Positions 1 through 5,726 of a stretch of DNA of 29,784 nucleotides are shown one piece after another (position 1 is the first letter of the stretch; the number at the start of each line of letters is the position of its first letter). The stretch is from positions 1 through 29,784 of the IMG/VR virus record IMGVR_UViG_3300023116_000222; one strand, written 5' to 3'. Origin of the DNA: a virus. The position numbers and the translations under genes were made by a program. Below the pieces are notes generated by a model. The model ran no database searches and was not told the origin of the DNA. It saw only the letters and a list, made by a program, of their open reading frames with translations.

Positions 1-122
1 ACTTTCTCATCTTGGAGGTAATCATCGATGCAATCTTGCATACGATCTTTGCGCTGTCTCTCATACTCTTTACTCCAGTAATCATCGGGAACTTGAATGT
101 CAGGGCGTCCTTCAATAGTCAT
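1..122 (-). CDS. hypothetical protein, N-terminal part (cut by window edge)
   Basis: An open frame begins with ATG at 122 and runs through the left window edge, giving 40 visible residues that begin MTIEGRPDIQVPDDYWSKEY. They are charged and rich in Asp, Glu, Arg and Lys. The start shares one base with the stop of the preceding gene (TGATG), which points to translational coupling and supports the start. I do not recognise the family and the C-terminus is outside the window. Confidence 0.5.
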   Translation of the reverse strand, partial: MTIEGRPDIQVPDDYWSKEYERQRKDRMQDCIDDYLQDEK

Positions 123-304
123 CAGTGAAATTCCTCATTACGGCAACGATCAAGATATTCTAGCACTTGGGAGCGCCATTCCATCAACTCATGGTAACAT
201 TTCTGATTGTGAGCACACTGGCGCAGTGCTGGGTCTGGTTTGAGAACACTCTCATAAAACAGACCAAGGGCATCGCGGCGTTTCTCGTGCTTTTGTTGAT
301 CCAT
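122..304 (-). CDS. small hypothetical protein (60 aa)
   Basis: A 60-residue soluble protein, rich in Lys, Arg, Glu and aromatic residues, starting MDQQKHEKRRDALGLFYESV. It is predicted mostly helical and has two cysteines near the middle (the CAHNQKC segment) and one near the end. There is no signal peptide or membrane segment. It is coupled to the next gene through a TGATG junction. About 67 bases separate it from the gene upstream; they contain AT-rich sequence but no clear -35/-10 pair and no good ribosome site. Function unknown. The coding call rests on the tight junction and plausible composition. Confidence 0.5.
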   Translation of the reverse strand: MDQQKHEKRRDALGLFYESVLKPDPALRQCAHNQKCYHELMEWRSQVLEYLDRCRNEEFH

Positions 305-371
305 GGTTGACTGTCGAACTAATAGTATTTTAGATTGTTTTGTGTGGGTTTCTGTATAACCTCACACTATC

Positions 372-590
372 TTAATATTGTTCCCCATCTCGTGCTTTGG
401 CAGGAGCGTGGGCAACGTCAACAAATGCCATCGCTAGTTCAGAGAATGCGTTGGGTATCACCACAATACAGAGACCCGAAACAGCGACGCCAAAACAAAT
501 TTTCCAGAAGTAGTCCATGGGACTAAGCGGTTTACCTTGTAAGTGTAGCATAAAAGGAGATTCTGCTGAATGGGGTGTGCCAGTTATCAA
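372..590 (-). CDS. small putative membrane protein
   Basis: The frame gives up to 72 residues. One hydrophobic segment (roughly residues 28-47, around FGVAVSGLCIVVIPNAF) could span the membrane, followed by a charged C-terminus ending DGEQY. Two starts are possible. TTG at 590 makes a TTGA overlap with the stop of the upstream oxygenase gene and sits behind a G-rich stretch. ATG at 551 (MLHLQGKPLSPMDYFW) has no visible Shine-Dalgarno sequence. I prefer the coupled TTG start because another gene in this window (28657-28896) uses the same TTGA arrangement, but the choice is not certain. Function unknown. Confidence 0.45.
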   Translation of the reverse strand: MITGTPHSAESPFMLHLQGKPLSPMDYFWKICFGVAVSGLCIVVIPNAFSELAMAFVDVAHAPAKARDGEQY

Positions 591-1192
591 AGCGCACCAC
601 CACCCCCACCAGAAACTGTTACAGTTATATTACTATCGTTCATTCCATATGTACCTGTAGGAACAACATTGAAAGCGATACTACACCTAGGTTTTCTTGA
701 TTTGTGTGGCAATATAACATGATGAACAAAAGAAGGAAACAAAACTATATCGCCTTTATTTGGTTCAAAGATATATTGATTTGAACCAGGACTAACACCA
801 TCATTTACACTTCTATTGCCATCATGCCATCGCCAGGGCATTGGATGCCTGAACAATATAGGAGAAGGATTCTCAGTAATGTAAAGAACACCACTGTAGA
901 ATGAATTTGTGTGAGAATGATCGTATCCATGTCTATAATTCGACTCTGTATATGTCATCCAACTAGAAAATATACAGAACTTATAATATCCAAAATTATT
1001 CATTACTTCTTTAGTAATTTCATGTATTGGATCATATAGAAAACTAAACTGTGTATTAAGAACACTGTTATCAACACTCATTGCACCAAAGTATGGTGTA
1101 TTAGCAATGGCATTTTGACATTGTTCATCATCCAGTTCTATTTTATTATAATAAAATGGACATGCAAATTTGTCTTGCCTATCATTCATCAT
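587..1192 (-). CDS. 2OG-Fe(II) oxygenase (TIGR02466/2OG-FeII_Oxy_5-like)
   Basis: About 201 residues from MMNDRQDKF, predicted to be a double-stranded beta-helix dioxygenase using Fe(II) and 2-oxoglutarate. The family signature is visible: DHSHTNSFYSGVLYI (residues 91-105; metal-site histidines His92 and His94) followed by GDIVLFPSFVHHV (147-159; distal His157 or His158) and Arg169 in the RCSIAFNV strand, a likely 2-oxoglutarate ligand. The frame is open upstream to 1249, but the start at 1192 overlaps the preceding gene by only 11 nt and gives a normal N-terminus. The C-terminus ends VSGGGGGAL, an unusual polyglycine tail whose GGN codons lie just ahead of the next gene's TTG start. The substrate cannot be told from sequence. 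It is the last of five oxygenases in this operon. Confidence 0.8.
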   Translation of the reverse strand: MMNDRQDKFACPFYYNKIELDDEQCQNAIANTPYFGAMSVDNSVLNTQFSFLYDPIHEITKEVMNNFGYYKFCIFSSWMTYTESNYRHGYDHSHTNSFYSGVLYITENPSPILFRHPMPWRWHDGNRSVNDGVSPGSNQYIFEPNKGDIVLFPSFVHHVILPHKSRKPRCSIAFNVVPTGTYGMNDSNITVTVSGGGGGAL

Positions 1193-1415
1193 CGTCCACT
1201 CGATCAACAGATGCAATATCACACACTGGCACTTCATGCTCATTAGCAATCAAATACCACGGCATCATTTGACCATGATACTCTGGATGTGCTTGATAAG
1301 AAGTAGGATAGATACGATCACCCAGATACTTTACTTCGGTTTCGGGAATATTGTGATCGCGTAACATTGCTTGTAGCTGCAAGTGTGTCAACTCGGGTTG
1401 CGTAGGTACTTTCAT
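1182..1415 (-). CDS. hypothetical protein (77 aa)
   Basis: Protein MKVPTQPELTHLQLQAMLRD and onwards, 77 residues, ending in an acidic tail (DRVDDDE). The ATG at 1415 has a GGAG ribosome site about six bases upstream (GGAGAAACAATG), so I choose it over the more distant ATG at 1466. The first 98 nt overlap, in another frame, the 3' end of the DUF4385 gene. The residues here look like ordinary protein, whereas the overlapping DUF4385 tail looks like readthrough. No domain recognised; no signal peptide or membrane segment. Confidence 0.6.
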   Translation of the reverse strand: MKVPTQPELTHLQLQAMLRDHNIPETEVKYLGDRIYPTSYQAHPEYHGQMMPWYLIANEHEVPVCDIASVDRVDDDE

Positions 1416-1869
1416 TGTTTCTCCATTGTTTACGAAGTTGTTGGTATTCAGTGTCATATGCAGCAAGATCTCGTTTTACTTTGAAGACTGCTGCTGCTCT
1501 TGACTTTTCGTTATTAAGAGCATCCCGTTCCTGCGGAAGTATATTCCCAGTTGATGCATATTTTCGTCCCGAAGAATGATTGGCATACCTTCGGGCGCGA
1601 GTGAAACCCATTTCAAGGAATTTCCTGGCCATGTCCATACCAACAAAATCCTTTTGCCGTCTGTACGTACAGAACATTTCGTATATTTTGTTAGAAGAGA
1701 CAATAGCAGTTTCTTCATCTACGAACCGCCAATGAGCGCATATGTCGTTAGTGTAAGGGCGTACCAGTAGCACTCCTTGCTCTCCCCTTCCAATACGATA
1801 AAGTTTGCGAGTCTCTGTGTCTGTGAAGTCAAGGTCCTCATAAGGGAGTTCATAACAAAATTCAAGCAT
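1318..1869 (-). CDS. DUF4385 family protein
   Basis: 183 residues. The core matches the DUF4385 family often found in cyanophages: LYRIGRGEQGVLLVRPY at residues 23-39, then DFVGMDMARKFLEMGFTRAR at 74-93, followed by RYANH. The function of the family is not established. The start at 1869 overlaps the stop of the preceding oxygenase gene by 8 nt. The C-terminus from about residue 153 is rich in Ser, Thr and Arg and unlike the core. It overlaps the next gene by 98 nt, suggesting that an original stop near residue 152 was lost. Family assignment is confident; biochemical role unknown. Confidence 0.85.
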   Translation of the reverse strand: MLEFCYELPYEDLDFTDTETRKLYRIGRGEQGVLLVRPYTNDICAHWRFVDEETAIVSSNKIYEMFCTYRRQKDFVGMDMARKFLEMGFTRARRYANHSSGRKYASTGNILPQERDALNNEKSRAAAVFKVKRDLAAYDTEYQQLRKQWRNNESTYATRVDTLAATSNVTRSQYSRNRSKVSG

Positions 1870-2386
1870 TCTTAATATTGAAGGAGATGATTACTCTGGG
1901 TAAGTCAGATTGCACCACATTACATTGGTGCATCAGAGCAGATGGGAAGAAGACAATATCTCCTTCACTGACCTGAGGAACATACTCTATCACATCACCT
2001 TCAATAAAGTCAAGGTATGGAGCGAAGAATGACGTTGGTTGGTGGTCACTTTCTAAACTGGCATAAAAGATAGCACTATACCCCAGTGCTCCATGATTAT
2101 GTAAAGGATGCAAACATCCACGACTGTACTTCTGTGCCCAACAATTACTTATAGTAAACTTGTTTGGATATATTCCATTGAATTCATCTAGTGCTGGTGA
2201 AATAATCTCAAAGAATTTAGAAGCATATGTTGGTTGAATACCATTTCGATGAAACTTGAAGTAATCAGTCTCATGAAATTCTTCTTTATCCAATTCCATC
2301 AGCGACAGAATCTCTTCTTTATGATCAGACCAATTCTCTATACTATATGCAAAAATAGGTACACTGAAGGCAATATTATGCCTCAT
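1862..2386 (-). CDS. 2OG-Fe(II) oxygenase (TIGR02466/2OG-FeII_Oxy_5-like)
   Basis: A second member of the same subfamily as the gene at 587-1192. Numbered from MRHNIAFSVPIFAYS (174 residues), the metal-site region is HPLHNHGALGYSAIFYA (93-109; His96 and His98 the likely site), then EGDIVFFPSALMHQ (141-154; distal His153) and Arg164 in RVIISFNI. Two starts are possible: ATG at 2386 (11-nt overlap with the upstream gene) and ATG at 2425 (50-nt overlap, 13 more residues). Neither has a good Shine-Dalgarno site. I prefer 2386 because family members usually begin close to a PIF/PIW-like segment. Substrate unknown. Confidence 0.8.
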   Translation of the reverse strand: MRHNIAFSVPIFAYSIENWSDHKEEILSLMELDKEEFHETDYFKFHRNGIQPTYASKFFEIISPALDEFNGIYPNKFTISNCWAQKYSRGCLHPLHNHGALGYSAIFYASLESDHQPTSFFAPYLDFIEGDVIEYVPQVSEGDIVFFPSALMHQCNVVQSDLPRVIISFNIKNA

Positions 2387-2777
2387 CTGGTCTGTTCTTA
2401 CCGCGTCTAAGTCTCTGATTTTCATACAAAGTTACACCATCATTACTAACAATAGCAACATTATACCAGAAAGGATCATTTTCTACACCATCTGGTAGTT
2501 CATCTCTACGAGGAAAATAGTCAGTCACAAAATCAATTGCTACATCGTAGTTCCTAAACTCAATGTATCCATAGTAGTGTGTCTGCATTAGTGAAAGTAA
2601 CTGTACAGGAACATCTTCATTGAATTGATAATGTTCAATAACTGATGTTTTCACAGTATCGTCAGAAGATTGCAATCTTGAATTACCCCAGTAAACAAGA
2701 ACACCATCAACACCAGCAGCATCTGCTATAATTTGGTCCCAATCTTTTTCTTCATCAAATGTCTGTAGGTTTTTCAC
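2376..2777 (-). CDS. hypothetical protein (133 aa)
   Basis: 133 residues beginning (V/M)KNLQTFDEEKDWDQII. It is acidic at the N-terminus, rich in aromatic residues in the middle (HYYGYIEFRNYD, DPFWYNV) and basic at the very end (RLRRGKNR). The start is GTG at 2777, supported by a strong GGAGG site six bases upstream, and it overlaps the upstream oxygenase by 23 nt. No domain, signal peptide or membrane segment recognised. It sits between two oxygenase genes, so a role linked to them is possible but only inferred. Confidence 0.65.
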   Translation of the reverse strand: MKNLQTFDEEKDWDQIIADAAGVDGVLVYWGNSRLQSSDDTVKTSVIEHYQFNEDVPVQLLSLMQTHYYGYIEFRNYDVAIDFVTDYFPRRDELPDGVENDPFWYNVAIVSNDGVTLYENQRLRRGKNRPDEA

Positions 2778-3294
2778 TAGTATCCTCCAACTTCTTTAAT
2801 TTATATGCAGCAGTAATTCTAATACCATAAAATTCTCGTGTTACATCTTCTGCCCAATGCAACAATTTAGATGGAAATAACACAGCAGAGAATGGTTTTG
2901 GGAATACTACATCAAATTTACCATCATCCTGAACAAATACTGTCTTTCCTCCCCATTGCAAGTCCCAGTGTGGATTACAATAGATCAAAAACGTATAATC
3001 AGCATCATCTTTATGTGGAGCACCATCGAGACCTCTAGTATATCCATTCAAGTAATAATCTAAAATCTCAAACTCAAATGGTAATAGAGTTTTCATTCTT
3101 TCTGGTATCACTTTTGCAAACATAGAAACACCTCGAACATCCATCTTCCAAAACTTCTTGAACGGTGTTGCTACATCACTAGAAGCGCCAAACAACCATC
3201 TTGGACGACTTGCTATTTTTTCTATTTCATGTACATCAGATACTTTCAATACATTTTCATATACTTTGATATCCGTCAATAATGGTTCAGTCAT
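2755..3294 (-). CDS. prolyl 4-hydroxylase-like 2OG-Fe(II) oxygenase
   Basis: 179 residues with a full facial triad: His94-Lys95-Asp96 (GAPHKDDADYTFLIYCN), distal His146 in LFPSKLLHWAEDV, and Arg159 (YGIRITAAYKL) as the likely 2-oxoglutarate carboxylate ligand. The intervening WDLQWGGKTVFV strand resembles the GGEL/F strand of prolyl 4-hydroxylase-type enzymes. It would hydroxylate a protein or small molecule using Fe(II), oxygen and 2-oxoglutarate; the substrate is not visible. No signal peptide, so it is cytoplasmic in the infected cell. The ATG at 3294 lies one base after the stop of the upstream hydroxylase gene. Confidence 0.85.
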   Translation of the reverse strand: MTEPLLTDIKVYENVLKVSDVHEIEKIASRPRWLFGASSDVATPFKKFWKMDVRGVSMFAKVIPERMKTLLPFEFEILDYYLNGYTRGLDGAPHKDDADYTFLIYCNPHWDLQWGGKTVFVQDDGKFDVVFPKPFSAVLFPSKLLHWAEDVTREFYGIRITAAYKLKKLEDTSEKPTDI

Positions 3295-3295
3295 G

Positions 3296-3946
3296 TCAAT
3301 TTCTCAAAACACTACTTCTTCTAATCAATCCCATTCTAATATGATCTAATTTGACAGTATCTTCCCTGGTCAAATTATCACATATATTATAATAAAATTC
3401 ATTTAGATCGGCAAGATAATATCTCATTGTTTGATCATGTATTGAACTTTCACACCAGAATGTAATGCATTTTCTCACTCCATGCGTGATAGGTCTAACA
3501 CCATGAATATATTCAGTAGGATACATTAATAGTTTTCCTGGTTCTAATCTAGATTCCACTACATTATCACCAAATTTTACATAATGCTCACCGCCTTCAT
3601 AATCATCATTCAAATTGATCACACATGTAAAATCAGTTCTACATCCCCACATATCAAATGCATCAACGTGATCTGAATAATGTTGACCTTCTCCATATCT
3701 CAACATCATACAAGGAGATGCTTTATTCAGTATATGAATATCAGTAACAGTAGATTCACGAAGAATTTTTGCAATACCAGAATTGACCATCTTATTGATG
3801 TCAATATCTTCTTGCTGATGATTGTTTTTTACTTCTTTGTCTTTTGGTCCTGATATTGCACCATCAACAAATTTTCCAGCATCAAACAAACTCAGCATTT
3901 GTCTCAGTTGATTTCTATCTAAGAAATCAAATGTATATGTTCTCAT
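3296..3946 (-). CDS. PKHD-type hydroxylase (2OG-Fe(II) oxygenase)
   Basis: 216 residues. The catalytic core is typical of PKHD/PiuC-like hydroxylases: YGEGQHYSDHVDAF with His93-Val94-Asp95, the FTCVINLNDDYEGGEHYV strands (106-123), PGKLLMYPTEYIHGVRPI with distal His148, and Arg158 in HGVRKCITFW. A C-terminal helical extension (about 170-216) follows, as in other PKHD proteins. Predicted cytoplasmic. The ATG at 3946 overlaps the stop of the preceding Sm-like gene in an ATGA junction. PKHD proteins are common in cyanophages, but their viral substrates are not known. Confidence 0.88.
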   Translation of the reverse strand: MRTYTFDFLDRNQLRQMLSLFDAGKFVDGAISGPKDKEVKNNHQQEDIDINKMVNSGIAKILRESTVTDIHILNKASPCMMLRYGEGQHYSDHVDAFDMWGCRTDFTCVINLNDDYEGGEHYVKFGDNVVESRLEPGKLLMYPTEYIHGVRPITHGVRKCITFWCESSIHDQTMRYYLADLNEFYYNICDNLTREDTVKLDHIRMGLIRRSSVLRN

Positions 3947-4278
3947 TCTAATACTTCTCTCAAAGATCTTATATAATTTTGTACAGCATCTTTATACATT
4001 GTTTCCAAAGTTGGCATTGGAGCACAAATATTCATAACATTATCAAAACTAATCAAAAAAGATGTGTCAATGGAGAAAAACTTCCATGGTACTAAAGAAA
4101 CAGGAACTCTATCACTATCAGCAGTTGGATCTCTTTTTATAATTCTAAAAGGGTAAATCATATTATAACATACCTTTATTTTTTCACCATTGACCTCTTC
4201 ATAATAATCTTGAAGATTAGCAATCACCTCTTCACCACTGACCAAAGTGATGATGATTATATTAAGTTTGGTTTCCAT
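3943..4278 (-). CDS. putative Sm-like (LSm-fold) protein
   Basis: 111 residues. Residues 7-26 (IIIITLVSGEEVIANLQDYY) and 60-77 (VSLVPWKFFSIDTSFLIS) resemble the small Sm-like proteins of marine cyanophages, in which a LVSGE.VI strand is followed by a .PW..... strand and a MY-containing helix (here METMYKDA-like at 91-98). One such cyanophage-derived protein has a solved Sm-like structure. In that fold, Sm1 and Sm2 motifs build oligomeric rings that in host relatives bind RNA. Ring formation or RNA binding here is inference. ATA is used for 4 of its 13 isoleucines. It lies two bases after the preceding gene and overlaps the next by 4 nt. Confidence 0.55.
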   Translation of the reverse strand: METKLNIIIITLVSGEEVIANLQDYYEEVNGEKIKVCYNMIYPFRIIKRDPTADSDRVPVSLVPWKFFSIDTSFLISFDNVMNICAPMPTLETMYKDAVQNYIRSLREVLE

Positions 4279-4280
4279 AA

Positions 4281-5099
4281 TTATACATTATTTGCTTGAA
4301 TTTTAGCGAGTACGTAGTCTAGTTCATCCTGTTCTGTTTCAAATTCAGGATATGGAGCAAAGATAAGATCAGGGTTCTTGATTTTATAGTTAGAAGCGAT
4401 TGTCATTACAATTCTTTTAGCATATTCACTGTATGTTGTAGCAGTAAAATTGCCAAACTGATCTTCGGTCATCAAATACTCTTTATCCTGATTCCCCTCT
4501 CTCAAAACAAATGTAGTCTTGAAATACGTTGGATTGATTGGGAACATAACTTCATCAGCATCCTGTCCAACATGAACACTAGGAAGATCTCTGAGTTTTG
4601 ATCGATAAAGTGTCCACATTGCCTTTGTTTCATCATCAATAGCAGCATCTGCAACTTGAGTCCAATCACTATCATCAAGTAAGAAGTTCCTAATCATTCT
4701 GATACCTTCCCAAGAAACTTTATTCCACCTACCATACTCATTAAATAACTTTTCTTGAATAGTTTCTTGACTTGAATCAACATATGAAAAATACTGTTCA
4801 GTTAGTTGTTCTACAAGTTGATCCACTTCTTGTTGAGTTGGTTCTCTCCAAGAATAAGTTCTCCACTTTCTTTCTCCTGTAGCACGATCATAGACATATT
4901 TTTTCTTCTCAATGTCATGACTACCATCACTGAAATAATTTACAGTAATTAGACGATCTTTATCAGAAGACCAAAATGGATATAAAACTGGTTGAATATT
5001 TTCATTCCACCAGTCTTCATCAATAAATTGTGAATTACCATCTTTGATAATAAATCGCTCAAGTGCATTGAGCTGCAATGTGATACGAACGTCTGCCAT
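4281..5099 (-). CDS. protein with phage tail assembly chaperone-like domain
   Basis: 272 residues. The N-terminal half (1-130) is an unassigned region with many aromatic and acidic residues. Residues 134-173 match the phage tail assembly chaperone-like motif (Phage_tail_APC): RMIRNFLLDDSDWTQVADA (135-153), then Trp162 and YRSKLRDLP (165-173). Proteins with this segment are usually encoded beside tail-fibre genes and are thought to assist fibre folding or attachment. Its place directly downstream of four fibre genes and one oxygenase fits that. A late-promoter-like GATAAATA lies about 40 bases upstream, but the gene is probably co-transcribed with the fibre operon. Confidence 0.7.
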   Translation of the reverse strand: MADVRITLQLNALERFIIKDGNSQFIDEDWWNENIQPVLYPFWSSDKDRLITVNYFSDGSHDIEKKKYVYDRATGERKWRTYSWREPTQQEVDQLVEQLTEQYFSYVDSSQETIQEKLFNEYGRWNKVSWEGIRMIRNFLLDDSDWTQVADAAIDDETKAMWTLYRSKLRDLPSVHVGQDADEVMFPINPTYFKTTFVLREGNQDKEYLMTEDQFGNFTATTYSEYAKRIVMTIASNYKIKNPDLIFAPYPEFETEQDELDYVLAKIQANNV

Positions 5100-5104
5100 T
5101 TTGA

Positions 5105-5725
5105 TTACGGGAGTTTTATGAACCAGCCTGTCGCAATATATTTATCATGGGTGAATACAGTGTTGCCACGATGAACATGTGTCATACCAGCAGGCCATAT
5201 TAGAACAGTTCCTGTTTTTGGTCTATATCTTTTCTTTTGATACAAAAACTCTGTCTCCGCCTCTCCTTCTGGCATGTCATTCAAATATACCATCCATGCC
5301 AACTCTCTATTTGCTGCTCTAAAACTAGAGTTTTCATAATGCCATGTGTGATAACCACCACCAGGAGGAGTTCTTTGTATTTTGATGCCAACAGAATTCA
5401 TATTTACTCTACTTATATGATCATATTCTGTTTTATAGTTCTCAAAAGCAGCATTCAAATACTTATTAAAATGCATTGCAGTTCCCATATCAATGTCGTC
5501 AAGCATTAGAGAAACATCATGCCTTGCTAATTTTGCTGTTGGCATCTGATCCTTACCATATTGAACAAGGTAAGGATTAGTTTCTATCCATTTCTCAAAA
5601 TTACTAACAATAAGAGAACAAATTTCATGGTGAACTAATCTTTCATAGACACCAATGAAATCTTCATATTTTGAATTTACTCTGCTTGGATCTATAATAC
5701 AATCAGTTTCACTTGCGGCTAGCAT
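5105..5725 (-). CDS. 2OG-Fe(II) oxygenase
   Basis: 206 residues. The catalytic motif is PPGGGYHTWHYENS, where His129-Tyr130-Glu131 forms an HxE variant of the usual HxD metal site. The downstream segment GTVLIWPAGMTHVHRG provides distal His183, and Lys195 (KYIATGW) sits where family members keep the 2-oxoglutarate-binding Arg or Lys. The AWMVYLNDMPEGEAETEF strand is typical of the fold. The ATG at 5725 is one base after the stop of the large collar/adhesin gene, so the oxygenase should be made with the tail fibres. The HxE site is seen in some active family members, so I do not read it as inactive. Confidence 0.8.
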   Translation of the reverse strand: MLAASETDCIIDPSRVNSKYEDFIGVYERLVHHEICSLIVSNFEKWIETNPYLVQYGKDQMPTAKLARHDVSLMLDDIDMGTAMHFNKYLNAAFENYKTEYDHISRVNMNSVGIKIQRTPPGGGYHTWHYENSSFRAANRELAWMVYLNDMPEGEAETEFLYQKKRYRPKTGTVLIWPAGMTHVHRGNTVFTHDKYIATGWFIKLP

Positions 5726-5726
5726 A

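Noticed and set aside
1476-1718. 80-codon minus-strand frame starting MKKLLLSLLTKY
   Set aside because: It lies wholly inside the DUF4385 gene in another frame. DUF4385 has the recognisable family motifs, and this frame has none.
5139-5146. GATAAATA on the minus strand, about 40 bases before the 272-aa gene
   Set aside because: One mismatch to the T4 late consensus and inside an oxygenase gene. With AT-rich sequence such matches are expected by chance, so it is not listed as a promoter.
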